15,859 bases of DNA from contig CAIYQJ010000141.1 in assembly GCA_903928275.1 (NCBI GenBank), forward strand, positions 1-15,859. Direction: 5' to 3'. Below, one piece after another: positions 5,347 through 12,357 of the stretch. The translations under genes and the position numbers were made by a program. This stretch comes from an uncultured Chloroflexota bacterium. Lineage in GTDB: Bacteria; Chloroflexota; Limnocylindria; Limnocylindrales; CSP1-4. Numbering within the stretch: position 1 is the stretch's first letter; each line of letters begins with the position of its first letter. The notes beneath the pieces are model-generated. The model saw nothing but the letters and a program-made list of their open reading frames with translations, was not told the origin of the DNA and did not search any database.

Positions 5347-7494
5347 ATGCTTCCTCTCCCGTACTCCGGCGTGCCGCGCCGTCGCATGCTGTCAGCCGCC
5401 GCGGCCGCCCTGCTGCTCGCCTCGATCGTCCTGCCGTCCGTGGCTGCCGCCACGGCGCCCACCGCGGCCTCGTCCGCCACGGGCCCCGTCCGCGCGGCTG
5501 CCGCGGTGCGCTCGTATGCCGCGACGATCGCGGACGCGCGCGCTGCCGTGGCCGTCTTGATGAAGGACCCGGCCGTCAGCTCGATCTCGGTCGCGCTGGT
5601 GGACGGCGACCGGATCGCGTGGCAACAGGGCTTCGGCTACGCCGATCGCGTCGCGGGCACGCTGCCGGTCCCCACGACGATGTACGGGATCGGGTCCGTG
5701 AGCAAGGTGTTCGCCGCGATGGCCGTGATGACGCTCGTGGACGCGGGCAGGGTGTCGCTGGACGCCCCGGTCATCCGGTACATCCCGGACTTCACGATGG
5801 CGTCGCCCGACTACCGCCGGATCACCGTGCGGATGCTCCTCGATCACTCGGCGGGGCTGCCCGGCACCGACTACCGGAACTGGAGCATGGACGCCCCGTT
5901 CCCCGGGTACGCCGACCAGCTTCTCGCCACCCTGCGGACCGAGCGCCTCAAGACGACGCCCGGGTCGATGAGCGTCTACTGCAACGACTGCTTCACGCTG
6001 GCGCAGATCCTCGTCGACCGGGTGAGCGGCATGTCCTACCCCGACTACGTGACATCCGCGATCCTCGCCCCCCTCGGGATGGCGCACTCGCGCTACTCCA
6101 CCGCGGAGTTCGTCCCCGGGACGGCGGCGCGCGTCTACGACCCGGCGACCGCGACCATGGTCCCGCGGGAGTACCTGGGCCTGTACGGCTCCGGCGGGCT
6201 CTTCTCCACCCCATCGGACATGGCCCGCGTCGCGAGCATGCTCATGGATGGCGGAACGTACGCGGGCCGCCGGGTCCTCTCGGCAGAAGCGGTCGCCGAG
6301 ATGGGGCGCGACCAGACGAAGGGATCGCTCGATCCGACAGGGCTCCAGGGCTTCATCTATGGCCTGGGCTGGGACACGGTCCGGGAGCCGGGGCTCGCGA
6401 AGGTGGGCGTGACCGCCTGGTACAAGAGCGGCGGCACGAACGACTACGTCGCAGGATTCCTGGTCGTTCCCGGGGAGCGACTCGCCGTCGTCATCGAGAG
6501 CACCGAGCCGATGGACCACGCGATCGACGCCGAGACGCTCGCGCAGCGGATCGCGCTCCACGCGCTCGCGGAGCGCGGGAGCATCGCCGCGATGCCGAAG
6601 GCCCTCGGCGCCACCACCCTCGCGCTGCGGACGCCCACCGTGGCACAGCTCGACGCGATCGCCGGCACGTACCTCGGCGAGGGCCGCGGCTACCGCGTGA
6701 CGGTCCGCCCGGACCGGACGCTCGCGTTCGCGTCCCTTGTCGACGGCGCGTGGGCGACGGCGACATCGACGTATACGCTGCGGACGGACGGCGCGTTCTG
6801 GACGTCCGGCGTCCCGGCGAAGTCGGTCCGCGCGGTCTCGGCGTGGGGGCGCACATACCTCGTGTTCCGGTCGCCCGGCGGCGTCGGCCACTACGTGATC
6901 GACATCCCGCTCGGAGAGCGGATCGACCCCGGCGCGCCGCTCTCGGCCGCGTGGCGGGCGCGGGCCGGCCACACGTGGCTCATGGCGAACGAGTCGCCGG
7001 ACTCGCGCGCCTGGGCGCTCGGACCGTCCGTCCGCCTGACCGAGATCCCCGGCCTGCCGGGCTATCTCGACGTCGGGTACTACGAGGCGCCGGCGCCCGT
7101 GGACGTCGGCGGCAGCGATACGCTCGGCTCCATGTTCCTCGTGGTCCCCACCGCATTCGGCCGCGACCTCGAGGACCTCAGCGTGGAGGCGCGCGGCGGC
7201 GAGGAGTGGCTCCACTGGGGCGGCACCGTCCTGCGGCCGCAGGCGACCGTGCCGGGCCTGACGAGCGGCCCCGGCTCCGTCTCGATCGGGCCCGAGGGCT
7301 ACGCGGAATGGCGGACGGTGACGGCCGCCCTGGCCGTGACGACCTCGGGCGCCGGGGCGTGGAAGGTCCTCGACGCGAACCTGGCGCTCGTCGCTGCAGG
7401 CGCCGCCGACGCGACGGCCGCCCCCGTGCCTGCCGGCGGCTACGTCGTGCTCTTCGGCGACCCGGGCGACGTCATCGGGATCAGGACGCGGTAG
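5347..7494 (+). CDS. Secreted beta-lactamase-fold serine hydrolase (class C / PBP-like)
   Basis: This 715-residue exported protein belongs to the serine beta-lactamase / D-alanyl-D-alanine peptidase / esterase group. The N-terminus PRRRMLSAAAAALLLASIVLP is a signal peptide with probable cleavage after the AAA near residue 35. The RRRML string could also be a Tat motif. The catalytic triad of motifs is visible: SVSK (117-120) with nucleophile Ser117, YCN (211-213), and KSG (360-362). LLDHSAGLPG (164-173) and GSGGLFSTPSDMARV are family-typical. The catalytic domain ends near residue 400. About 300 further residues include a DUF3471-like segment (LDAIAGTYLGEGRGYRV) and an unrecognised tail. The ATG at 5347 has GAGG ten bases upstream; the frame is open further upstream, but the signal peptide decides the start. 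A second ATG at 5386 is possible. Substrate may be peptidoglycan peptides or small esters; it need not confer drug resistance. Confidence 0.92.
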   Translation: MLPLPYSGVPRRRMLSAAAAALLLASIVLPSVAAATAPTAASSATGPVRAAAAVRSYAATIADARAAVAVLMKDPAVSSISVALVDGDRIAWQQGFGYADRVAGTLPVPTTMYGIGSVSKVFAAMAVMTLVDAGRVSLDAPVIRYIPDFTMASPDYRRITVRMLLDHSAGLPGTDYRNWSMDAPFPGYADQLLATLRTERLKTTPGSMSVYCNDCFTLAQILVDRVSGMSYPDYVTSAILAPLGMAHSRYSTAEFVPGTAARVYDPATATMVPREYLGLYGSGGLFSTPSDMARVASMLMDGGTYAGRRVLSAEAVAEMGRDQTKGSLDPTGLQGFIYGLGWDTVREPGLAKVGVTAWYKSGGTNDYVAGFLVVPGERLAVVIESTEPMDHAIDAETLAQRIALHALAERGSIAAMPKALGATTLALRTPTVAQLDAIAGTYLGEGRGYRVTVRPDRTLAFASLVDGAWATATSTYTLRTDGAFWTSGVPAKSVRAVSAWGRTYLVFRSPGGVGHYVIDIPLGERIDPGAPLSAAWRARAGHTWLMANESPDSRAWALGPSVRLTEIPGLPGYLDVGYYEAPAPVDVGGSDTLGSMFLVVPTAFGRDLEDLSVEARGGEEWLHWGGTVLRPQATVPGLTSGPGSVSIGPEGYAEWRTVTAALAVTTSGAGAWKVLDANLALVAAGAADATAAPVPAGGYVVLFGDPGDVIGIRTR

Positions 7495-8167
7495 GACCCG
7501 GGGCCGTGACCGACCCGGACGGCGCGGGCCCGGCTGGGCGGGGCGGGAGGAGATCCTCGAGCGCGAGGATCGCCTCCTCGACCGCGTCGCGGCAGCCCAC
7601 GAGGCACTCGACCACTGGCAGGCCGGCCGCCGGCCCGGCGACGTCGAACGTGACGCTTGGACCGACCGTGATCGCCGCGGAGTAATGCCTCTCCTCCATG
7701 TCGAGCCGGTGGAGGATCCAGAGGGCCTCCGCCGTCGGCTCGCGCCCGTGGGGTCGGGCGAACGGCTGGAGCGACTCGATCGCCGCCTGCGCCTCCGGGG
7801 ACATGCCGGCCATCATCGAGCCGCCGTGACCCCGGTAGTCGGCCCCGGCTCGCGCGTGCTTCTGGAAAAAGCCACGGTCCTTGAACACCGGGAACGCGGT
7901 GTGCGGGTGCGCCTCCTTCCCCGCCAGGCGCCAGGCGAGGTTGTCGAGCGCGGTCCGCAGGTCGTGGACGCAGTCGCCGATGACGGCGCTCAGCTCGGTG
8001 ATGGGATCGGGATCGGCGCCCGTTGGGGGACGCGGAGGGTCGTCGTCCGCTTGAAGCCCGCCGGCAGCCCGCGCCGCGCGGCCGCTCGTGGACGCGGCCA
8101 CGAGCTCCTCGACGGTCCGGAGGTGGCGGTCTCCGCGCTGGAACCTGAGCTGGAAGTCTTCGACCAC
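7481..8167 (-). CDS. Uncharacterised protein with helical HDLRTALDNLAW region
   Basis: I do not assign a function to this 228-residue protein. It resembles, from memory, a group of bacterial hypothetical proteins sharing three blocks. The first is a helix of the type CVHDLRTALDNLAWRLAG (about 66-83). The second is a TAFPVFKD segment (about 90-97). The third is an ALWILHRLDMEERH block (about 147-160), where relatives have a leucine-rich turn ending in DKH. There is no signal peptide or membrane segment, so it is probably cytosolic. The start is GTG with GGGAG a few bases upstream. Its last 14 bases overlap the end of the serine hydrolase on the opposite strand, so the two genes share a tail. 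It is divergent from the helix-turn-helix gene at 8488, which may hint at co-regulation. Confidence 0.7.
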   Translation of the reverse strand: MVEDFQLRFQRGDRHLRTVEELVAASTSGRAARAAGGLQADDDPPRPPTGADPDPITELSAVIGDCVHDLRTALDNLAWRLAGKEAHPHTAFPVFKDRGFFQKHARAGADYRGHGGSMMAGMSPEAQAAIESLQPFARPHGREPTAEALWILHRLDMEERHYSAAITVGPSVTFDVAGPAAGLPVVECLVGCRDAVEEAILALEDLLPPRPAGPAPSGSVTAPGPTAS

Positions 8168-8487
8168 GGTGCTCCCGGGCGAGGTGAGGTGGGCGACAAG
8201 TATGCCGACACCACGAGCCGACGGCCCATCGGGCGACGGGGGCGCCCAGCATCGGCGTCGCCGGCACCGGCCGCCTTCGATCGAGGGTCGGCGCGCCCAT
8301 CCTCGCGCAGGATGCCATGGCGCGCGAGCGCGCGTGCTCGCGGGTCGAGCCCGCGGCCGCTGGCCATCTCCCGTCGCCTGCGCCTCACGGCCGCGTGTGA
8401 TGCCGCCCTTTCCTCTGCGCCGTCATGGTATCTTGACGTCCAACAGGATGTCCCACCGATACACCGGTGACAGAAGGGCAGGATGAC
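8168..8487. other. Divergent intergenic region with three adjacent hairpins
   Basis: This 320-base gap separates two divergent genes, and I see no coding signal in it. Between 8291 and 8354 three stems follow each other. In the first, GCGCGCC (8291-8297) pairs with GGCGCGC (8319-8325), and CATCCT (8298-8303) continues with AGGATG (8309-8314), leaving a 4-base bulge. In the second, GCGAGC (8324-8329) pairs with GCTCGC (8336-8341). In the third, GCGGG (8340-8344) pairs with CCCGC (8350-8354). Neighbouring stems share one or two bases at their borders. This could be a structured leader, a small RNA or GC-driven chance. Confidence 0.35.
8433..8463 (+). promoter_or_regulatory. Tentative promoter of the helix-turn-helix gene
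   Basis: TTGACG (8433-8438) is a good -35 element and sits in the same octamer TCTTGACG found before the LacI-type gene. A weak GATACA (8458-8463) follows at a 19-base distance. The perfect palindrome CACCGGTG (8462-8469) overlaps the end of this region and could be a binding site. The spacing is long and the -10 poor, so this is only a suggestion. Confidence 0.3.
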
Positions 8488-9246
8488 ATGGAACGGTCGA
8501 CTGGCAAGGCCATGCTCGCGGAGTACTTCGAGCAGCAGGCAGAGTCGCGCCGCCAGGCTGGGGTCGAGTCCGACGATCCGCGGAGGGCGCGGTCGGCTCG
8601 CGGCCTGCTCGACGTCGCCGACTACGTCCGGGAGCTTCCGGACGACGATCCCCGGCTGCGCCGGATCGAGGCGATGAACGTCGACCGTTCGGGCGAACCG
8701 CATGAGACCCTCGAGGTCGGCGAAGGGGCGGCGGCCGTGGCTGCCGACTTCCGCTACGCCGACCTCCTCGAGGATCCGGACGCATTGCTCACCCGCTTCG
8801 CGGCGAAGATGGAGGCCGACGGATCCTCCCTGTACGCGGAGGGCCGCACCCTGGCCGAGATCGCGGCAGACGTAGAAGCCGACCAGCCGATGGCTGCCCT
8901 CCTGGCCGTTCGATACCTCGGCGAGCACGTCGATGGCTGGGAGGAGCGCGCCGTCACGCTGGCGCGCGAGGCCGGGTGGTCGTGGGACAGGATCGCGACC
9001 GTGCTGGGTAGGACGCGGCAGAGCGTCTGGTCCAAGCACCGGGACGGGGCAGGAAGGAACGTCATCGGCGGAGCCATCGCGACGACGACGCGGGCAGCGA
9101 GGAAGGTCCGTTCGGTCCTCGAGGCCGTGCCCCAGCCGAGCTTCGGCCATGCCCGCGACACGGCCCAGGCCGCGCCTCCCGCGCCCGATGCCGTGGGGCC
9201 GGAAGTCGGTTCCGCGGGCGCCGCCGAGGCCATGCCCGCCACCTGA
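8488..9246 (+). CDS. Protein with C-terminal helix-turn-helix, function unknown
   Basis: This 252-residue soluble protein carries a sigma-region-4-like helix-turn-helix at about 158-184: AREAGWSWDRIATVLGRTRQ followed by SVWSKHR. That pattern is common in actinobacterial and chloroflexal DNA-binding proteins. The N-terminal part is acidic and helical, with no recognised domain; segment 97-150 may be a dimerisation or helical bundle region. The last 40 residues are Ala/Pro-rich and probably disordered. ATG 8488 is chosen because AAGGG (8474-8478) and AGG (8480-8482) precede it. An in-frame GTG at 8467 would add seven residues but lacks a ribosome site. It could be an anti-stress or housekeeping regulator, and the divergent gene at 7481-8167 is a candidate target. 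The DNA-binding role is inferred from the motif alone. Confidence 0.75.
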   Translation: MERSTGKAMLAEYFEQQAESRRQAGVESDDPRRARSARGLLDVADYVRELPDDDPRLRRIEAMNVDRSGEPHETLEVGEGAAAVAADFRYADLLEDPDALLTRFAAKMEADGSSLYAEGRTLAEIAADVEADQPMAALLAVRYLGEHVDGWEERAVTLAREAGWSWDRIATVLGRTRQSVWSKHRDGAGRNVIGGAIATTTRAARKVRSVLEAVPQPSFGHARDTAQAAPPAPDAVGPEVGSAGAAEAMPAT

Positions 9247-9333
9247 CCCAGTCCCACCCGTTCCAGCACCAGTCCGGGGCACGGGCGCGGCAACACCCGG
9301 CCGCCACTTGCCGATGCCGCAGGTGACTTTCGA

Positions 9334-9360
9334 GCCCGTGCGGGCCGTCCGCAGGCGGAC
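9334..9360 (+). terminator. Two adjacent hairpins after the helix-turn-helix gene
   Basis: GCCC (9334-9337) pairs with GGGC (9342-9345). Directly after, GTCCG (9347-9351) pairs with CGGAC (9356-9360) around CAGG. They lie about 90 bases after the stop of the helix-turn-helix gene and before the deacetylase gene. No T-tract follows, so a terminator role is uncertain. Confidence 0.3.
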
Positions 9361-9422
9361 CACACTCGGATCCGGTAGAGGCGCGGATCGTTGCGCGCGG
9401 ATGAGCCACGGAGGCACCGGGG

Positions 9423-10334
9423 ATGGCGGCGGCACGGGCGATCGGCGTAGTCGTCGCGGCGTCGCTCTGCGTCCTCGCCCTCTCGGGGGCGGCTCGCGCG
9501 GCATCCCCGTCGCCCTCCGCGGCGCCGATCGCGTCGCCCTCCGTGGCGCCGATCGCGTCGCCCTCCGTGGCGCCGACCGCGTCGCCCTCCGTGGCGCCGA
9601 CCGCGTCGCCGGCCGTACCTCCGCCCGCCTCACCCGATCCGGCGCTCGTCCTCCACGTGCCGGTGCTCATGTATCACCTCGTCGGGCTGCCGGGCGAGGT
9701 GCCGAGCGCCCTGCCCAACCTTGTCGTCTCGCCGACGACGTTCGACGCGCACATGCGGGCCCTCCACGACGCGGGCTGGCACACCATCACCGCGGCGGAT
9801 CTCGCCACGTACCTGGCGGCCGGGACGCGGCCGCCGGCGCGGTCGTTCGTCGTGACGATCGACGACGGGTACGCGGACGGCTACACGCACGCGCTGCCGA
9901 TCCTCGAGGCGTACGGCTTCGTCGCGACGTTCTACGTCGTGGCCGGCCGTGTCGGAGGCAGCGCCCACACGCTCTCGTGGCCGCAGGTCCGGGAGCTCCT
10001 CGCGGCGGGGATGGACATCGGGAACCACACGGTCAGCCATCCGGCCCTCACGGCCGCGTCCGATTGGGATCTCGGCTGGCAGATCCGCCGCGCGCAGGAG
10101 ATCGTCCTCCGCCAGACCGGGTACGCGATGACGACGCTGGCCTACCCCGCCGGCGACTTCGACCAGAGGGTCGAGGACGCGGTCGAGACGGCCGGCCTCG
10201 GCCTCGGCTTCACGACACGGCCGGGCGCGCTCGAGACGTGGGCCGGCCGGTTCGCGTGCCCGAGGATCCGCGTGAGCCCGGGCACCGGCGCCCGCTCGCT
10301 CGTCGGGACGCTCGAGGGGTTCGCGGACGACTGA
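9423..10334 (+). CDS. Secreted polysaccharide deacetylase (NodB / CE4 family)
   Basis: This 303-residue exported enzyme should remove N- or O-acetyl groups from a cell-wall or extracellular polysaccharide. A signal peptide covers about residues 1-27 (hydrophobic GVVVAASLCVLALSG, cleavage near ARA). A low-complexity Ala/Ser/Pro linker (28-72) is made of (I/T)ASPSVAP repeats. The NodB domain follows: MYHLV near 83, TIDDGY (145-150) with catalytic base and metal Asp147/Asp148, NHTVSH (201-206) supplying metal ligands His202 and His206, and AYPAGDFD (240-247). These are the standard metal-dependent CE4 motifs. The ATG has a strong GGAGG (9410-9414) eight bases upstream. The gene stands alone between the helix-turn-helix gene and a convergent scpB. 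The linker would let the enzyme stand away from the membrane or cell surface. The substrate is not predictable. Confidence 0.92.
   Translation: MAAARAIGVVVAASLCVLALSGAARAASPSPSAAPIASPSVAPIASPSVAPTASPSVAPTASPAVPPPASPDPALVLHVPVLMYHLVGLPGEVPSALPNLVVSPTTFDAHMRALHDAGWHTITAADLATYLAAGTRPPARSFVVTIDDGYADGYTHALPILEAYGFVATFYVVAGRVGGSAHTLSWPQVRELLAAGMDIGNHTVSHPALTAASDWDLGWQIRRAQEIVLRQTGYAMTTLAYPAGDFDQRVEDAVETAGLGLGFTTRPGALETWAGRFACPRIRVSPGTGARSLVGTLEGFADD
9507..9602 (+). repeat. 24-bp tandem repeat in the deacetylase linker
   Basis: Four 24-base units start at 9507, 9531, 9555 and 9579, and a partial fifth begins at 9603. Units two to four differ from each other by one base; the first differs by two. 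Each encodes eight residues of the type ASPSVAP(I/T). Near-identity at DNA level points to recent slippage or duplication, so copy number may vary between strains. Confidence 0.9.
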
Positions 10335-10344
10335 CGCGCGAGCG

Positions 10345-10366
10345 GCGGCCGGCGGTCGGCGGCCGC
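10345..10366. terminator. Hairpin between convergent genes
   Basis: GCGGCC (10345-10350) pairs perfectly with GGCCGC (10361-10366) around a 10-base loop. It lies in the 65-base gap between the stops of the deacetylase and the scpB gene and could terminate transcription in either direction. No clear T-tract follows on either strand. Confidence 0.4.
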
Positions 10367-10399
10367 AGGGCGCGCGGGATCCCGGGCGCGATCCGCCGA

Positions 10400-11179
10400 T
10401 CAGGAGCCCCGGAAGACCGGTCGGCGCTTCTCCAGGAAGGCCCGGATCCCCTCCTGGTAGTCCTCGCTGTCGTACACCTCGCGCCGGATCGCCTGGATCC
10501 TCTCGTACGCCTCGGGCGTGAGCGGGTGCGCGTTCGACAGGACCCGGAGCTCCTCCTTCATGATCCGCAGCACGAGGGGCGACGACGCCGCGATGTCTGC
10601 CGCGAGGTCCGCAGTCATCCCCTCGATCTCCTCGGCCGGGACGACGGCGTTGACGACCCCGTAGGCCGCCATGCGGCCGGCGGTCACGGCCCGGGCCGTG
10701 AACAGCATCTCCTTGACGAAGTGCATGTCCGCGACCTTGATGAAGTTCAGGATCCCCGACATGTTGTACGGGACGCCGAGCCTGGCCGGGGTGAGGGCGA
10801 AGGTCGCGTCGGCGGACGCGACGACGAGGTCGCAGGAGAGGACGAGCTCGCAGGCTCCGCCCCAGACTGACCCTTCGACCATCGCGATGACGGGGACGTG
10901 GTGGGCCTCGATGCGACGTACGACCTGCCGCAACGGGTCGTTGTACGTGAGCGGGTCACGCCCGTTCGTCGGGAGCTCCCGGACGTCGTGGCCCGCAGAG
11001 AAGATCCGCGCGCCGCGGGCGGCACGGATGACGATCGCGCGGATGGCGGGGGGCTGGTTGGCATCGAGCGCGGCCGAGAGCGCATCGATGAGCGACACGC
11101 TCAGCGCGTTGACGGGCGGGCTATCGAGCGTCAGCCACGCGACGCTCTCGCGGATGTCGATGGCGACTGTCGAGCTCAT
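10400..11179 (-). CDS. scpB: Methylmalonyl-CoA decarboxylase (crotonase family)
   Basis: This 259-residue cytosolic crotonase-fold enzyme closely resembles Escherichia coli ScpB (YgfG, 261 residues), which decarboxylates methylmalonyl-CoA to propionyl-CoA. Shared blocks, recalled from the E. coli protein, include FSAGHD with ELP close behind (60-70), GRDPL and DPLRQ (73-85), MVEGSVWGGA (100-109) and GVPYN (135-139). KEELRVL and DSEDYQEG with a terminal FLEKR(R/K)P are shared too. The VEGSVWGGA segment supplies the oxyanion hole, and Tyr138 matches the active-site tyrosine reported for ScpB. This pattern separates it from ordinary enoyl-CoA hydratases, which carry two catalytic glutamates. The ATG has GGAG just upstream. 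No mutase, epimerase or CoA-transferase gene lies beside it, so its pathway partner must be elsewhere. Role in propionate or methylmalonate metabolism is inferred from the family. Confidence 0.9.
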   Translation of the reverse strand: MSSTVAIDIRESVAWLTLDSPPVNALSVSLIDALSAALDANQPPAIRAIVIRAARGARIFSAGHDVRELPTNGRDPLTYNDPLRQVVRRIEAHHVPVIAMVEGSVWGGACELVLSCDLVVASADATFALTPARLGVPYNMSGILNFIKVADMHFVKEMLFTARAVTAGRMAAYGVVNAVVPAEEIEGMTADLAADIAASSPLVLRIMKEELRVLSNAHPLTPEAYERIQAIRREVYDSEDYQEGIRAFLEKRRPVFRGS

Positions 11180-11256
11180 GGGCTCCGTTCATGGTCACTG
11201 CGGATGGGGCCGCGTCGATCGTCGCACGACTCGTCGGTCCGGATCGAGGCGCCAGC

Positions 11257-12126
11257 TCAAACGGGGGATGCGGGGCCGGGGTCGTCCGGGGTCGAAGGCG
11301 GCGCTGCGGGCGCGGGCATCGCGGCGGCAGGCGGGGCGACGTGCGCAGGCACCTCGGCGGCGGCTGGGGCGACGGGCGTCACTTCCGCTGGCACGATCGG
11401 CGCCACGGCCTGTGCGGGCGCAGACCCAGCCGCCGCGGCGGCGGGGACCAGCGTGCCGCCCGGCTGGGCGCCGGCCTTGGTCATGCGGAGCATCCGTCGC
11501 CCGATCCACAGCGACCCAAGGGACGTCATGCCGAGCCACGCGAGGTAGAGGCCCACGACGATGACCCCGAACCCGATGTACATCGGGAGGTCGTCGAGCC
11601 TGTCTGCCGCCTGCAGGTTGTCCTTCGCGGTCTGCGCCTGCTTCTGGATCTCCAGGAGCGCGGGCACCGACGCGGTGAGGTCGCTGCCGAGGCCGTCGAG
11701 CGAACCGGTGACCGTCGTGATCTGCCCGGCGATGTCGTGCGCCTGCGTCGCGATGTCCGCGAACGGCTTGGCGAGGCCCGAGAGCGGCTGAGCGCCGAAG
11801 ATCGAGAAGTTCGCCGCGTCTGCCACCTGCTGGGCGGCATCGCCGGCGCTCTGCGCGAGCGTGGCCGCCTTGCCGATCGTCTGCGACGCTCCCGTGAGGG
11901 CGGTGTCGATGTTGCCGGCTGCGCTCGTGATGGTCCCGAGCAGCAGGATCGTGCTGTCGAGGGTGGAGACCAGGGCCTGCCGCTGCGAGGTCACCGAATC
12001 GCGCAGTCGCCCGATCTGGTAGCCGAGGGTGATCGACCCCACGAGCACGGCGATGGCGGCCACGACGCCGATGAGCCCGTAGATCGACAGGAGCCAACCG
12101 AGTCGACGGCTGGGTGTGATGAGCAT
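11257..12126 (-). CDS. Two-helix membrane protein with helical extracytoplasmic domain and Ala/Pro tail
   Basis: I do not recognise a named family for this 289-residue protein. An N-terminal membrane helix (about 11-33, WLLSIYGLIGVVAAIAVLVG) is followed by about 145 residues rich in Ala, Thr, Ser and Gln. That stretch has a heptad-like pattern (43-175), consistent with a coiled coil or helical bundle outside the membrane. A second helix (about 183-206, YIGFGVIVVGLYLAWLGM) returns to the cytoplasm. A short basic segment (RRMLRMTK) leads to a 70-residue Ala/Pro/Val-rich disordered tail. This layout recalls sensory or scaffold proteins, such as chemoreceptor-like helical hairpins without a signalling domain. 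The open frame extends upstream to beyond 12900, but the ATG at 12126 precedes the membrane helix directly and upstream sequence lies antisense to the phosphatase gene. It diverges from that gene. Confidence 0.75.
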   Translation of the reverse strand: MLITPSRRLGWLLSIYGLIGVVAAIAVLVGSITLGYQIGRLRDSVTSQRQALVSTLDSTILLLGTITSAAGNIDTALTGASQTIGKAATLAQSAGDAAQQVADAANFSIFGAQPLSGLAKPFADIATQAHDIAGQITTVTGSLDGLGSDLTASVPALLEIQKQAQTAKDNLQAADRLDDLPMYIGFGVIVVGLYLAWLGMTSLGSLWIGRRMLRMTKAGAQPGGTLVPAAAAAGSAPAQAVAPIVPAEVTPVAPAAAEVPAHVAPPAAAMPAPAAPPSTPDDPGPASPV

Positions 12127-12342
12127 CGCGGCGGTCCCCCTGGCGCCCCGGCGACCGAAGTGCCGCGCCGGCAGCCGGGGGCATGGCTGCGCGGCGCGGC
12201 GGACCGGCTGCGCCGACCGCGAAGGTCCGCGCGCGGCCCGGCCACAGGCTACGACGGATGGGCGCCCTCCGTCGAGTCCGGGCCTGCCCGCGGGACCCGC
12301 GCCGCACCACGTCGCGCCGGAGCTGTGAGACCCGCTCCCGGG

Positions 12343-12357
12343 TAGACTCCCCCCGTG
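12343..12357 (+). promoter_or_regulatory. Probable leaderless promoter of the conserved trio
   Basis: TAGACT (12343-12348) matches the TAnnnT form of a bacterial -10 box and ends six bases before the GTG start at 12355. Transcription would therefore begin at or within a base of the start codon, giving a leaderless mRNA. No Shine-Dalgarno sequence lies before the GTG (only CCCCCC), which agrees with this. No good -35 element was found. Confidence 0.5.

Noticed and set aside
5392..7215. 607-codon minus-strand frame over the serine hydrolase
   Set aside because: It has no recognisable motif, is antisense to a clear gene, and is rich in Arg and His as typical shadows are.
5163..7685. 840-codon plus-strand frame over the serine hydrolase
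   Set aside because: The translation is Arg/Pro/Gly-rich low-complexity sequence, while the other frame has a signal peptide and complete catalytic motifs.
9507..9602. CRISPR-like array
   Set aside because: The 24-bp units are directly contiguous with no spacers and lie in frame within a secreted-protein linker.
7990..9633. 547-codon minus-strand frame with repeated SAPRRATR
   Set aside because: The repeat is only the antisense reading of the 24-bp repeats of the deacetylase linker; the frame has no conserved domain.
8933..10870. 645-codon plus-strand frame spanning the helix-turn-helix, deacetylase and scpB genes
   Set aside because: It covers three real genes in the wrong frame or strand and shows no domain.
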